64,000 nt of DNA. Origin: Lycorma delicatula (Eukaryota > Arthropoda > Insecta > Hemiptera > Fulgoridae). The stretch is from contig NC_134456.1 of the NCBI RefSeq assembly GCF_047948215.1, positions 12,177,730-12,241,729 on the forward strand. Reading direction: 5' to 3'. Shown one piece after another: positions 1 to 11,215 of this stretch; position 1 is the stretch's first letter, and each line of letters opens with the position of its first letter. The position numbers and the translations under genes are program-made. Under the pieces are notes generated by a model. It worked only from the letters and a program-made list of their open reading frames with translations. It made no database searches and had not been told where the DNA came from.

Positions 1-276
1 TGAGGTATTACATTAGTAAATCTTAAAACTAGAGAGACAGCAGCCTTGAGTGTTCCCTAAAGGTTACATCGAACCTAAAGTATACTCATTCTTTGTATAT
101 ATTGTATTAAGGTAAAATACCATTATGATGGAAGCTGGTAAAGGCTTTTACGCTGTGTGATATAAATAGTTTATGAAGGAGGCGTAGTCGCGCTTCGTTT
201 TCATAAATTTCTATATAATACAATTTAACGATACCTCTTTACTCCGTGAAACATATAACTGAACAAAGGAGTAAAT

Positions 277-711
277 TTGTCAATACATCTTATCATCGAT
301 GTGTATTCACGAGACTACTTTTCTTTTACGAGCAAAATGTTTTATTTAAAAAATCTAATCACGTTTAAAATTCCATTAGTACTGTATTCTCTACACAAGA
401 TACAAAGATGTTTGAGTAAATTACGTAAAAATGAGAGAGAAAAAGAGAGAGATTTTGAGTTAGTAGTTAGTAAATCAAACTGTAACCAGATGGTGACGTT
501 TAGTGACCTCGTTCGATTAATATATGCTTCTAATACACAACTGTTACGTAACGACATGGTATTACATCGAGATTATTCTGTAGTTATGTACTCAAAATGC
601 AATTCACATATGTTAAGTACAAAATTGATAAATACGCTTTTAAACAGTCTAAGCAGACTTACAATAATAATATTACATCATAAATACATAAATATCTTAT
701 TAATGTTATAA
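277..711 (+). CDS. Unrecognised ORF of 144 codons, probably not a gene
   Basis: An open frame opens with TTG; the first ATG in frame is at 337, leaving about 124 residues. The product is rich in Leu, Ser, Asn and Lys, with a basic patch in the middle (KLRKNEREKERD), and I recognise no family. No splice consensus or transposon similarity frames it. In DNA this AT-rich an open stretch of this length is uncommon but expected occasionally over 64 kb in six frames. It could be a relic exon or chance. Confidence 0.12.
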   Translation: MSIHLIIDVYSRDYFSFTSKMFYLKNLITFKIPLVLYSLHKIQRCLSKLRKNEREKERDFELVVSKSNCNQMVTFSDLVRLIYASNTQLLRNDMVLHRDYSVVMYSKCNSHMLSTKLINTLLNSLSRLTIIILHHKYINILLML

Positions 712-1124
712 ATAACATATTCCAACATCATAAAAATTACATAAAAACGTGTTGTTTTCATGCTTTCACGTAATTATTGTCATGATTCATTTTATCTTCT
801 TACTAAAAACAATTGTACTGGTTAATCAAACTGGGCATTGCTTCAGTATCGTTTATTGTGAATATTTAATAAACATAAAAGTAAAGGATTAAATTTATAG
901 GCTTATATATTACAAGTGATTACCAAAATCAAAGAATTCAGAATATATTTTAAATTAAATTTTTATACAAAATAAAATATAATTAATACATTAACTCGAT
1001 TATTCCTAGGTTTTTTATTCCAAGAAGAGAAACAGGATATTCTCCCACATTTGCCTCGTAGGATAAAGGAAATTTGGGAAAATCCTTGACCAGAAAAGGA
1101 TTTTTTTTCTTTAGGCTTTATGAT

Positions 1125-1262
1125 ATTGCCACATAAGTTTGAACTTTGCGCATGGAATACGGCAATGAAATTTTTATAGCGTATGAAAAATGCCTTACCT
1201 GACCGAGTTTCAAACCCGGGACCTCAGGTGAAAGGCCGAGACTCTACCACTCTCCTACGGAA
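1125..1262 (-). repeat. tRNA-derived SINE-like repeat, family B
   Basis: On the minus strand the block 1196-1262 reads like a tRNA body: an A-box-like stretch (GAGTGGTAGAG) followed by a B-box-like GGGTTTGAAACTC. It is then followed by a non-tRNA tail. More decayed relatives lie at 6180-6345 and 10285-10380 in the same orientation. No acceptor stem closes, so a functional tRNA is unlikely and a SINE head is the better reading. Confidence 0.5.
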
Positions 1263-1432
1263 ATAAGCAAAATACAAAATTAAAAAATAATTGTTTATAC
1301 TTCACATTAATACATTGACATTAATTATATGAAATAATATTGAAGCACCTCTATTTGAAAGTGAAATTCACAGGAATATTTTATAATTATTAAAAAATTA
1401 AATCCTCTAACTATTCCTAGTGTGTACATTGC

Positions 1433-1712
1433 ACCCATCGGGTTGGTCTAGTGGTGAAGTCATTATCGCAAACTAGCTAATTACAAAGTCCAGAGTTCTA
1501 AGGTTTAAATCCTAGTAAAGACACATTTATATGGATTTTAATACTAGATCGTGGATATCGGTGTTCTTTGGTGGTTGGCTTTCAATTAACCACACATCTG
1601 AGGAGTAGTCGGACCTGAGACTGAACAACACTGCACTTCATTTACATTCATACATATATCATCCTCTGAAATAATATTTTACGGTAGTTCCGGAGGCTAA
1701 ACAGAAAAAGAA
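1433..1712 (+). repeat. tRNA-derived SINE, family A, nearly full length
   Basis: The head carries an A-box-like GGTCTAGTGGTGAA and a decayed B box (GGTTTAAATCC). It is followed by the family body (ACTAGATCGTGGATA, GGTGTTCTTTGGTGGTTGG) and the terminal GGAGGCTAAACAG plus an A-rich tail. Flanks AGTGTGTACATTGCA and AGTGTGTACGTTACA look like a diverged 15-bp target-site duplication, implying LINE-mediated insertion. Other copies are at 6.7, 18.3, 18.7, 24.9, 52.8 and 61.1 kb. Confidence 0.82.
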
Positions 1713-1911
1713 AGTGTGTACGTTACAATGCGTTCAACTAATGAACAATAAGCAACCAATAGCCCAATGATATGAAAATGATATGTATGAGACGTAAATG
1801 AGATGTGGTCTCAGCCTGATTATTTTCTTAAATACTTCAATGATAATTAAATAAATATTAAAATGTTAATGGAATTAATGATATATATATTTAAGAGAAG
1901 ATTATAATAAG
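1713..1911. other. Unannotated AT-rich spacer
   Basis: I see no coding or repeat similarity between the SINE and the RTE-like fragment. Confidence 0.5.
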
Positions 1912-3412
1912 AATTTAAGAGAGCATTAAAAGATTTAAATGGCAGAAAGGCTACCGGAATAGACTGAATACGTATAGAATTACTGCGCAGTGCAGGTGAG
2001 GAAGCGATTGATAATATCGCTTGTAATATTATATATCTGGTGAGTAATATTTATGAAATAGGGGAATTTCCGTCAGACTTCAAAAAAAGTGTTATAGTAA
2101 TGATACCAAAGAAAGCAGGGGCAGATAAATGTGAAGAATACAGAACAATTAGTTTAACTAGTCATGCATCAAAAATCTTAACTAGAATTCTATACAGAAG
2201 AATTGAGAGGAGAGTGAAGGAAGTGTTAGGAGAAGACCAATTTGGTTTCAGGAAAAGTATAGGCACAAGGGAAGCAATTTTAGGCCTCAGATTAATAGTA
2301 GAAGGAAGATGAAAAACAAACCGACATACTTGGCGTTTATAGACCTAGAAAAGGCATTTGATAACGTAGACTGGAATTTATGTTAAACATTTTAAAAAAG
2401 TTAGGGTTCAAATACAGAGATAGAAGAACAATTAGAAGTACAGGAACCAAACAGCAACAGTAATAATTGAAGAACATAAGAAAGAAGCCGTACAAGAAAG
2501 GGAGTCCGACAAGAAAGTTTCCTATCTCCGTTACTTTTTAATCTTTACATGGAACTAGTAGTTAACGATGTTAAAGAACAATTTAGATTCGGAGTAACAG
2601 TACAAGGTGAAAAGATAAAGATGCTACGATTTGCTGATGATATAGTAATTCTAGCCGAGAGTAAAAAGGATTTAGAAGAAACAATGAACGGCATAGATGA
2701 AGTCCTACGCAAGAACTATCGCATGAAAATAAACAAGAAGAAAACAAAAGTAATGAAATGTAGTAGAAATAACAAAGATGGACCGCTGAATGTGAAAATA
2801 GGAGGAGAAAAGATTACGGAGGTAGAAGAATTTTGTTATTTGGGAAGTAGAATTACTAAAGATGGACGAAGCAGGAGCGATATAAAATGCCGAATAGCAC
2901 AAGCGAAACGAGCCTTCAGTATGAAATATAATTTGTTTACATCAAAAATTAATTTAAATGTCAGGAAAAGATTTTTGAAAGTGTATGTTTGGAGCGTCGC
3001 TTTATATGGAAGTGAAGCTTGGACGATCGGGTATCTAGAGAAGAAAAGATTAGAAGCTTTTGAAATGCGGTGCTATAGAAGAATGTTAAAAATCAGACGG
3101 GTGGATAAAGTGACAAATGAAGAGGTATTGCGGCAAATAGATGAAGAAAGAAGCATTTGGAAAAATATAGTTAAAAGAAGAGACAGACTTATAGGCCACA
3201 TACTAAGGCATCCTGGAATAGTAGCTTTAATATTGGAAGGACAGGTAGAAGGGAAAAATTGTATAGGCAGGCCACGTTTGGAATATGTAAAACAAATTGT
3301 TAGGGATGTAGGATTTAGAGGGTATACTGAAATGAAACGACTAGCACTAGATAGGGAATCTTGGAGAGCTGCATCAAACCAGTCAAATGACTGAAGACAA
3401 AATAAATATATA
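1912..3412 (+). mobile_element. RTE-like non-LTR retrotransposon, 5'-truncated
   Basis: Starts inside the reverse transcriptase N-terminal region (EFKRALKDLNGRKA...) and runs to the family 3' end, where the stop at CAAATGACTGA is followed by an A-rich, TA-repeat tail. An in-frame stop after GID, a frameshift near 2310 and small deletions around 2370-2510 break the polyprotein. The RT block MIPKKAG...EEYRTISLTSHASKI and the FADD catalytic box are visible. Clade assignment (RTE or a close relative) is by C-terminal style and is tentative. The same family recurs seven times in the window. Confidence 0.92.
2549..3394 (+). pseudogene. Reverse transcriptase C-terminal part of RTE-like LINE
   Basis: A 281-residue open frame covering the palm and thumb of the reverse transcriptase plus the C-terminal domain. 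LRFADDIVILAES near residues 26-38 holds the two catalytic aspartates. Further on are YLGSRITKDG, LYGSEAWT and FEMRCYRRML, and the terminal arginine-rich block ends in GRPRLEYVKQIV. The frame starts at an internal methionine only because upstream frameshifts cut it off, so it is part of a dead element rather than a gene. The protein would copy element RNA at the nicked target. Closest paralogue here is the 54-kb antisense copy. Confidence 0.85.
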
Positions 3413-5472
3413 TATATATATTATATCCCTGGACTTGGGATTGTCCAGGGTTGTTTTAGTCGCCGGATATCCTCTCTGTTGTCAAGGAGATTAACTGCTA
3501 TAAAATTCATATGATTACATCGCAACTTTTATTAAACACGCAAAAAATTCCTAGAAATAGTTTTTTATATGAATGAGTATTTGCAAGCGCGAGATCTATG
3601 CATACATGCAAACTGCTGACCACGCATATACGCGTGATAATAATACAACGGATTTTCATACAGCGTAAATTTTAACACAACTTTTTTATAAATAAAATCC
3701 ACAAACTCAGGCCTTTCTTTTTTTATAAAACGAAGAAATAAATTATTTTTATCTTATTAAAAGACTAGCAAATTAGTCAACATAAATTGCAAGCGAGAAT
3801 TTTAAGATTACGCTCACCACGCGTGAGCCAGTGTTAAGCACGGACGCTAAAAATTCAATGCTATATCGTCTCTCGTGCGCACAACGCGCTAGCGCGTGGT
3901 CTTGTTTTTAAGGTGTTTCAAAGGTTCTGTATTCGAAGATATATATAAATGTTGATAAATAGTATCTTAAGCGAACTAAAAACAAAAAAATAATTCAGCA
4001 CGGAAGGTTAATAATACACCGATGAAAAACAATCAGTGAAAATTTAATCTATTCTTCACTTGATGATCCTGTACTGCTCTTTTAATATTCATGTAAAAAT
4101 GTCTAGTTCATTAAACAGCTAGTATAATATAGCTAGCTATCCCTTATAATAAAAAATTATATTTCCAGTGTTGTATACGGTACATTGTTTTAATACAATT
4201 AAAACTTTTTAGTAAGCTTTTAAGAAGACTGTATCTTTACTTAACTAAAACAGTGTATTTGACATGCCGTTTCATAAACAAAGAAGTCCAATAATTTGAA
4301 CTTCTCATTGTTTCTTAGTCTTTCTTGTGACTGACTTAAAACAATTGAAGCAAAAGTACACCAATTATAGTTATTTTCTCTGAGACTAATGATATTCATT
4401 TTACATCCAGTTCCTGTAGAGAATCTAGTACACACCAATTAATTTACGGGTCATATAAATATGTCTATTATAAATTTTTAAAATATTATAAATTTCCACG
4501 CAACTTCTTACCTCGAGTAAGATGAAAACAGTTAAGAATTTCGATATTTAAATTCCTTCAAAATCCATCTATTTATTTTTTTAATTTTTTTAATTGAAAT
4601 AAAATAATAAAAACGGAGGAAATATAAGGATGAAAGAGTGAAAAAAATATAAGTATATAAAGCCTACTATATGAGGCACGTTAATTAGATATAAAATTAA
4701 ATAATACATGTTAAAATCCTTTTCTCAAGCAAAGGTTTTATAACCGACTTTATGATACTCATGCAAAGTATTACCGGAGAAACTGTAATGATTACCACAC
4801 TGTACTCTAGACAGATGAAGGTTTTTATTTCACAGTAGTCCATTTCTTGTACCATTGTCGGCGGAAATAAGAAACAGTGAGACACAGAAAGGATTGGGCA
4901 AAAAAATGTAAAATGAGAAAAAGGAAAAAAGAAATAAAGAAGAAAGAATAAGTAAAAAGCTATGAAAGAGAATGGGATCTGTTTAGTGCAGAATAGAGCA
5001 TATCATTGTAGCAAGATATTCTTGAGCGAGCTTTGTCTCCTTTCTCTTTGTTGTTATCGTCTACATTCATCTCTTTCTACGTTTTGTTTCCATTTTGTTG
5101 AATACTGCGTATAGTATTTCTCATTCTCTTCTCTTCCGTTTTCTTTGTATACAAATTTCCGTCAAAGTTTGTGAGTTGCCTTAAGAGCAAAATCGTGTTC
5201 TACTATTGAAAAAAAATTGTCTTTGTTTTTATATAGATATTATTTAAGAAGAAATATTTACTCTTAAAAAGAATGTATAGAATTTCAGTTTAAATGAAAT
5301 AATATTTCCACAACAGATTTTCAAAAATTGTAAATTATCAGTTTTTATATAAATTATTAAATTTATTATCATCATTTTATTTAAAATATTCTTATAACTT
5401 TCTGACTTTTATTCTTACTTTACTTTTAGGAAACGATTGTAGACAAAACATTACGAACTACAAATCAATTTC
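3413..5472. other. Unannotated AT-rich DNA
   Basis: No supported exon or transposon. Two less AT-rich patches (about 3590-3650 and 3810-3905) contain short palindromes such as CACGCGTG and ACGCGCTAGCGCGT. A hairpin CCCTGGAC...GTCCAGGG lies just after the RTE tail at 3426-3450. Antisense ORFs near 4241-4438 and 4697-4885 are short and unconvincing. Confidence 0.4.
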
Positions 5473-5513
5473 GAAAATATTCCGCTTTTTCAATGAAAAA
5501 GCGGAATATTTTC
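5473..5513. repeat. Near-perfect palindrome, 20-bp arms, 1-nt spacer
   Basis: Arm 5473-5492 is the exact reverse complement of 5494-5513, leaving a single A at 5493. Core of the arm: TATTCCGCTTTTTC. It is not part of a recognised element. Confidence 0.9.
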
Positions 5514-6179
5514 ATGCCAGTCATGAAAAAAAGCTTTCCATGCCAGTCAGTCTTATTATTTGAAGTTTGAAGTGAAGTGGTTTCCCATTATTTTCTTTCA
5601 CAGAGTCAAATATCGACTTGCCAACTCTAAGGGATATTTTTCTTCTATAAATAATATTCTTCCTCTGGTCACTGCTTGGTTTGTCTACAGATAGGATATA
5701 ATTGCTCCCAGAGAGTTTAATTGTGACAGGTGCTGTTAGTCAGTACATAAGAAAATTTATTTTTGTCACAATCGTAAGAAATAATGAAAGGAACAAATTA
5801 ATCTACCATTTTTTTTGAAAAATAATGATTAGTTCTACTCACTATGGTAATGTATCGAGAATGATATTAAAATATTAGAAATAATTTAAATATTTTGTAG
5901 TCTAAAATTTGAGATTTTACAAAAAAACTTCATGGGTAATTTTCTCAATAAAAAACTTTAATTCCTTCTGGAAGTGATAATAAAATAAAAATATAAACTA
6001 AATAAAATTTTTGAAAAGATGTTCTTGAAATGAAAAAGTAAAAATAATATTAAAATAATGTATTTAAATTCATATGGAATATAATAAATTTCCGATTTAA
6101 AATAAGAAAAATCTATGAAATCTATGAATAATTGATAGAGTGGTTTAATAAAGTATATAAGAATTATAGCTGTGAAAAA
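5514..6179. other. Unannotated AT-rich DNA
   Basis: A short repeat of ATGCCAGTCA occurs at about 5514 and 5540. Otherwise nothing is recognised. Confidence 0.4.
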
Positions 6180-6345
6180 TACTTTTTTTTTTTTTTTTTA
6201 AGGGTATATTAAAAGGTTAAGTTATACCTGGATAAAAATACGATTGACAAAAAATATAAGCTCATGAAAAATGCTGATCAGAATTCTAATCCATGAACAC
6301 TTTTATAAAAGGTCGAGACTCTTACTTTACTAATACATAAGAGTT
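6180..6345 (-). repeat. Decayed family B SINE-like copy
   Basis: A T-run (6183-6199) is followed by sequence resembling the 1125-1262 repeat, including AAAGGTCGAGACTCTTAC. The B-box region is badly eroded. Confidence 0.35.
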
Positions 6346-6698
6346 AAGGAGAATTGGCGACTCGTCAAACGAAGAAAAGTACACAGTCAGTATTACCAAG
6401 GAACAATTAAAAAACTGAATAGGAATAAGATAAGAAAATTCCACTAGTGCTAAGTGCACTAATTTCACTAGCACTAAATTCCTCGTAATTTGGTAACTGA
6501 GGAACAATACGATGTTTAAAAAAAAAAAAACTTAAAATCAGATTAAGTAGTCTGAGGCAGTTAAAAAAGACTGATAATCATCGAACTGTATATTAGTATA
6601 CAGTATACTGTTTTAATATTTTATTATTAAATTAGGGAAATGTTGATGGTTGTGAAAATGTTACGAAATCCGAAGTGATTCAAGTACTAAATCAAAAA

Positions 6699-6972
6699 CC
6701 CAACGGGGTTGGTCTAGTGGTAAACGCATCTTCCCAAATCAGCTGATTTGGAAGTCGAGAGTTCCAGCGTTCAAGTCCTAGTAAAGCCAGTTATTTTTAC
6801 ACGGATTTGAATACTAGATCGTGGATACCGGTGTTCTTTGGCGGTTGGGTTTCAATTAACCTGACACTTCAGGAACGGTCCACCTGAGACTGTACAAGAC
6901 TACATTTCATTTACATCCTCATTCATCCTCATACCTTGCGGTGTTTCCGAAGGCTAAAAAGAAAGAACGATA
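6699..6972 (+). repeat. tRNA-derived SINE, family A
   Basis: Full-length family pattern: GGTTGGTCTAGTGGTAAACG, GCGTTCAAGTCCTAGTAAAG (B box), GATCGTGGATACCGGTGTTC, then the TTCCGAAGGCTAAA end with an A-rich tail. It is slightly shortened near the middle of its 3' body. Confidence 0.85.
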
Positions 6973-7083
6973 CTTTAATGGGCAGCCCATTTTTTTAATT
7001 TTCTATTTCTCACTAATTTTGAAATGATTTTGTTTTAGTGTTTATTTAAGTGCTAAAATTTATTACACTTTTACAATTTATTA

Positions 7084-7125
7084 CAATTAACCACACATCT
7101 CAGGAACGATCGAACTGAGGAATGT

Positions 7126-7175
<50 letters not shown>

Positions 7176-7230
7176 ATCCTTATTCATCCTCTAAAGTAAT
7201 ACCTGAACGGTAATTCACAGAGGCTAAAAC
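7084..7230 (+). repeat. Family A SINE 3' half carrying a CA expansion
   Basis: Begins within the body (AATTAACCACACATCTCAGG) and ends at the family terminus. The segment that in other copies reads CTACACTTCATTTACACTCA is replaced by about 24 CA units (7127-7175). Confidence 0.75.
7127..7175. repeat. (CA)n microsatellite
   Basis: Uninterrupted dinucleotide run embedded in the SINE body. Confidence 0.97.
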
Positions 7231-7384
7231 GAAGAAAAGGTACTAGATTAAAATAGTATGTTTTCGAAACGTATTAGTTTAGTTTTAATATGAGGAAATA
7301 AATTATCATTAATGTATTTATATATAACCTAACTGGTAAATCTTAAAAGAAATCCGCAGCGGGAAGTATGTAAGTGTTATTTTT

Positions 7385-7645
7385 GTTTTTTTTTTCTCAG
7401 TAACTATTATAATTACCATCAGTTCTCCTGCGGAGCCATAAGTAAGTTTCCTGACAAAACCACGTGATAAGAAGATCCTTAAGGAACCCTGAAAATAAAT
7501 AATATGTTTTGCAAAAGCAAACTTAAAGTCAAATATGAAATTTCAAGCCATATAGTCCACAAAACAAACAAATAAAAAAGAAAAAGAAAGAGAAGGTACA
7601 AGAAATTAGATACGACACCACTAAACTTGACGGTATTAGATTCCT
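7385..7645 (+). repeat. Interspersed repeat C, copy 1
   Basis: Shares long blocks with 15468-15790: GGAGCCATAAGTAAGTTTCC, TCCTTAAGGAACCC, CATATAGTCCACAAAACAAA and AAGAAATTAGAT. It is non-coding, with no terminal repeats noticed; family unknown. Confidence 0.7.
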
Positions 7646-8659
7646 AACTCTTACGCAGACCTAAAAATAACACATATTTTATGTGTTATTAACATAAAAT
7701 AATTTTCTACAAAGAAAAAATCGATCACTAAAATGATCAAATAAAATATTAAGAAAAACTTTAAATAGGTTTTTATAAAATACTTAAATATATCGAAAAA
7801 AATTCAAGCATAATCAAACAATTTATTTATAAACAGATGAATGTTAATGAATAAATTTCATAATAAAGTACTTTGTAATGCAATTGACTATTTAGCAATC
7901 CGTCTCTCATTTATTTTTATATCATGATCGTCTTAACAACAGTGCGCATTAATACAGCGATTGATTACAAATTTATAGATAATTACTTGTTTTCATGAAG
8001 GTGAGGTAGTTACATAATTAATCATAGTCGAACTATTCATATTATTTTGATTGTAACATTGTTATAAATATTTTTATTGAGTATAGTTTGTAAATTTATC
8101 AATTAATCATTTTATCTTAAATCGAGAAAAAATATAACTAATGAGTTATAACCATTATTAACTGAGGATAAATTATAGTGCACAACTAAAGCAAAAATAA
8201 GATTAATTAAAAATATATCGATTACAGTGAGTAAATTTATTTAAAGTGAAAGTTTTAAAAAATTTACGTGTTTTGAGATCAAAATAAGTTTCTAAAATTT
8301 TCACTTTAAAAGAGTATTATAGACAGGAACTTTACATTAATCTCCCACCACAGTTATTTGGATTGTAAAAGTTTTCTTGTTAAGGATTATTATTTATTGT
8401 ATTAAATTACAACCAATTTATAATTTTTTTAACATTGTAAAGTAACAAGTGAGAAAAATGGGGTTGTCTTCTTGATTTTACAAATTATGAATTCGTGCAA
8501 AAATATAGCCATTCATTTTACTATTACTTCAACGCCGGTACGAAATGCGTTATTTAATATTCTACTTTTAGAGTTGAAAAATTGTTGAAATGTCCCGTTT
8601 ATAACTGGCATAAATAACTTAACTAAATTCTTATTCAAAACACCAGGGTCACAAAGTTC
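7646..8659. other. Unannotated AT-rich DNA upstream of the mariner relic
   Basis: Very AT-rich, with no exon or repeat recognised. Confidence 0.4.
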
Positions 8660-8935
8660 TCAACCTGACATGTAGATGGCGCAAGTATGACCAAATGATC
8701 ATGATATCCTTTATGATAATGTGCTGCGAAATTTCAGAAGCGTACGATTAGTTTAGACATTTTCTGAAAAATGGATAAAATTAAATTTTTAGCTTTATTA
8801 AGTATTTTATATTTAACTCCGATGGATATACAACAAGATTTAAATTCCGGTTTAAAGGATTCCAATTGTTTTCGACGGTAAAAGAATGGGCTGCTGAATT
8901 TAAACCTGGTCAATCATCTAATCAACAACATTGAG
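8660..8935 (+). mobile_element. Mariner-type transposase N-terminal relic
   Basis: From 8771 an ATG opens a short reading frame (MDKIKFLALLSILYL...). A frameshift near 8865 leads into VKEWAAEFKPGQSS, which matches the helix-turn-helix end of mariner-family transposases (usually VKKWAAEFKRG). The catalytic domain is absent. About 110 bp upstream of the ATG may be element 5' sequence. It lies immediately before the rdgC-type exon, so it is probably an intronic insertion. Confidence 0.65.
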
Positions 8936-9018
8936 TTAAAGTTGAGTTTATTTATTAAATTATCTTAATTTAATAAATAATTATCTTTAATTAAAGAAAA
9001 AACTTTTTTATGTTTCAG

Positions 9019-9179
9019 GCATAATAAGTATTAGCGAATGGTGCGATACAATGGAAAGTGCAACAGGGTTAAGTCTACCGTGGAGAATGCTTAGGCCTAA
9101 ATTAGTCACTCAGCTAGCAACCGATATATCTAGAGTTCGTTATATGACTACATTTCAAGAAAATTCTGTCAAAAGAGAG
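9019..9179 (+). CDS. rdgC: Internal exon of PPEF/RdgC-type serine/threonine phosphatase with EF-hands
   Basis: The exon follows a TTTTATGTTTCAG acceptor and ends at a perfect GTAAGT donor. Two bases complete a Gly codon, then 53 codons stay open: IISISEWCDTMESATG, LSLPWRMLRPKLV and VRYMTTFQENS. W-x-x-x-ME, G-L-x-LPWR and YM-x-x-FQ are the signature of the linker between the catalytic phosphatase domain and the C-terminal EF-hands of PPEF1/2 and insect RdgC. RdgC is a Ca2+-dependent phosphatase that deactivates rhodopsin in photoreceptors. The exon starts in phase 1 and ends in phase 0. Neither the preceding catalytic exons nor the following EF-hand exons were found, so introns must be long or the neighbours lie outside. 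The family call is strong; the orthology (rdgC versus another PPEF) is inferred. Confidence 0.75.
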
Positions 9180-10284
9180 GTAAGTTCATTTGTTATTAGA
9201 AAGAAGATTAATTTTTAATTGTAAAGTAATGAAAATTCTTCTTTTTTTCATTTTTATACATTTTTGAAATTTTGTTAATTTTTTATACAGGATATAAACA
9301 AAAAATGCAATTCTATCATTGAAATAAATGTATAACCGGAATTCAATGTACAACAATGGTGGGTGATAAATTAATTTTATTTTTCTCCCTTTTTTTTAAA
9401 TAAATAATTTTATATATATATTTTTGTATATTTAACAATTTACCAATTTTTGGACAAATATTTTTGATATGATGGCTAGCAATGAAAGGTAAATCATTGC
9501 GGTTCTTCTTTATTGACAGATTGTTAAGAGTCACTAATAACTTAAAATATGTAGATGGAAAATATTTTTCTATGTTGAATAATTGACGTCGACTGATTTG
9601 TACAAAATTAAGATGAAATGTTATTTACGATTTAGCAAAAAAAATATTCTGTTCCTGGTTATTATTATGGAAAAAAATTGTAATATTTAAAAAAAAGAAG
9701 TTTATTAATTTATTATAGATTATTTTACTTATTATACATTCTATAGAACAGTTATAGGTTTCGCGATTTCTTCAAGGTTAAAAGATTGTTAGAAGACCAC
9801 GTAATCTTAAAATATTTACGATCTGCAACAATATCCAACCGCAAGAGGGTTTTAAATCATGGTTTCCCAAGTTGTTCCCACGGTGAAAAATACATTACTC
9901 TTTCATGAATAGCAAATTTTTAAATTTAAACAACTTACACAATTGTAAATTAATAAGTGAAAAACTTAATAAATTACATCCTGTGTTTTTTATATACAAT
10001 TTCTAATATAAAAACATCGATAACTTTTTATCTTTTATATTTGCCTTTACCTTTAACCTCTGTAAAAAATAATACATGTTGCACCCTTTCTCATCAAAAT
10101 TAAAATACACTGTGTAAGATTAAAATATTACTATCTTTTTTTTGTAAATATGTTTGTTGAAGGTAAAGATGTTAGATTCATTGTTAAATCTCTTCGTATT
10201 TATTTATTTGTTAAAATAAAAACTACAGACTTATCTCCAATAAAAATTGCCGGTTAATTATGTAATGAATTTCTTAGCATATAG
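9180..10284. other. Probable intron sequence, nothing recognised
   Basis: Starts with the rdgC-type donor. It is AT-rich throughout. A more balanced patch at 9750-9890 shows no family I can name. Confidence 0.4.
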
Positions 10285-10380
10285 AAAAAAGCCAATCATA
10301 CCAGGTTTTGAACCAGAACTTACCTAATAAAAGGCAAAGACGCTTCCAATTCTCTACGGAGATCCAGTGGCAGAATGTAT
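10285..10380 (-). repeat. Decayed family B SINE-like copy
   Basis: The minus strand contains a B-box-like GGTTCAAAACCTGG and a spacing similar to the 1125-1262 repeat. It directly precedes the R1-clade fragment. Confidence 0.35.
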
Positions 10381-10439
10381 TAGGGTTCGTATAGTATTTT
10401 TCTGTTTTACGTGCTTTGTGTTGTGAGCTGAATAATAGT

Positions 10440-11215
10440 GCGGAAAAATGAATACTTGGCTTTTTGTGGACTTTGTCTTTTATTTTAACCCAAACTCAAA
10501 CTCCCCTGCAGTTCACCCCCTTCTTAGGTGGTACCCGCACACCAAGGCGTACGGGCCCTCCATGGAGTGACTGTCCGCCCTACCCTACTGTTTATACTCC
10601 CATTCTTCTGTCTTCATCCTCTTTGGCCCGCAGGACCTCCCCGGCGAACCTGCGGAACCATTCCCAGTTCTCATTGTTGTACCCCGACCGGTTTATGAGA
10701 TTTTCTGGTGTAAGACCATTAATTACTATTTGACCTCTGTTAACGGCCCATCTTGGACATATGAACAACGTATGTTCGGCATCGTCGTTCTCTGGACAAT
10801 AGATGCACTGCGGGGTGGCTCTCTTCCCGATCCTATACAGATACTGACCGAAAGAGCCGTGCCCCGTCAGTAATTGTGTCATGTAAAAATTGACATCTCC
10901 GAGTCTATTGTTATTCCAGGTTTTAATATTAGGGATTAGGCGTCTGGCCCATTCTCCCACTCTGGACCCTGTCCACTCTTCTTGCCATTCTTGTTCTATA
11001 ATCCCTTCCATCTCTTCTTTCGACATACCGCTGTTGTCTGAGGGTTCTGGCTTTTATCTGAAGGTCTATGGGTAGGACCCCGGTCAGTACGCACAGCGCG
11101 TAATACGATACCGTACAGTAACAAGCAGCTACACGCAGCAATGCCAGTCTATGGACATTTCTCAACTTCTTTTTATTTCGCTGTATCTTTGACATTTGCG
11201 TTAGGACTAGTATAC
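10440..11215 (-). mobile_element. R1-clade LINE 3' fragment, antisense
   Basis: A clearly GC-richer block in AT-rich DNA. Minus-strand reading gives, from right to left, LRNVHRLALLRVAACYCTVS and VLTGVLPIDLQI, then after a frameshift the C-terminal zinc-binding region. These are landmarks of the R1 clade after the reverse transcriptase. The 3' UTR probably runs to about 10440. No reverse transcriptase is present, so it is a 5'-truncated copy. Confidence 0.82.
10592..11026 (-). pseudogene. R1-clade ORF2 C-terminus with CCHC-type motif
   Basis: A 144-residue open frame: a coiled, charged start (MSKEEMEGIIEQEWQEEW), then FYMTQLLTGHGSFGQYLYRI and a cysteine-histidine cluster (C-x2-C then H-x4-C in CIYCPENDDAEHTLFICPRW). 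This cluster is typical of R1-clade LINEs after the RT domain. The tail ends in FAGEVLRAKEDEDRR. The upstream frame 10929-11195 is the preceding piece in another frame, showing a frameshift. Not a host gene. Confidence 0.82.

Noticed and set aside
1196..1262. Functional tRNA gene on the minus strand
   Set aside because: A and B boxes are present but the acceptor stem does not close and related decayed copies occur nearby; a SINE head fits better.
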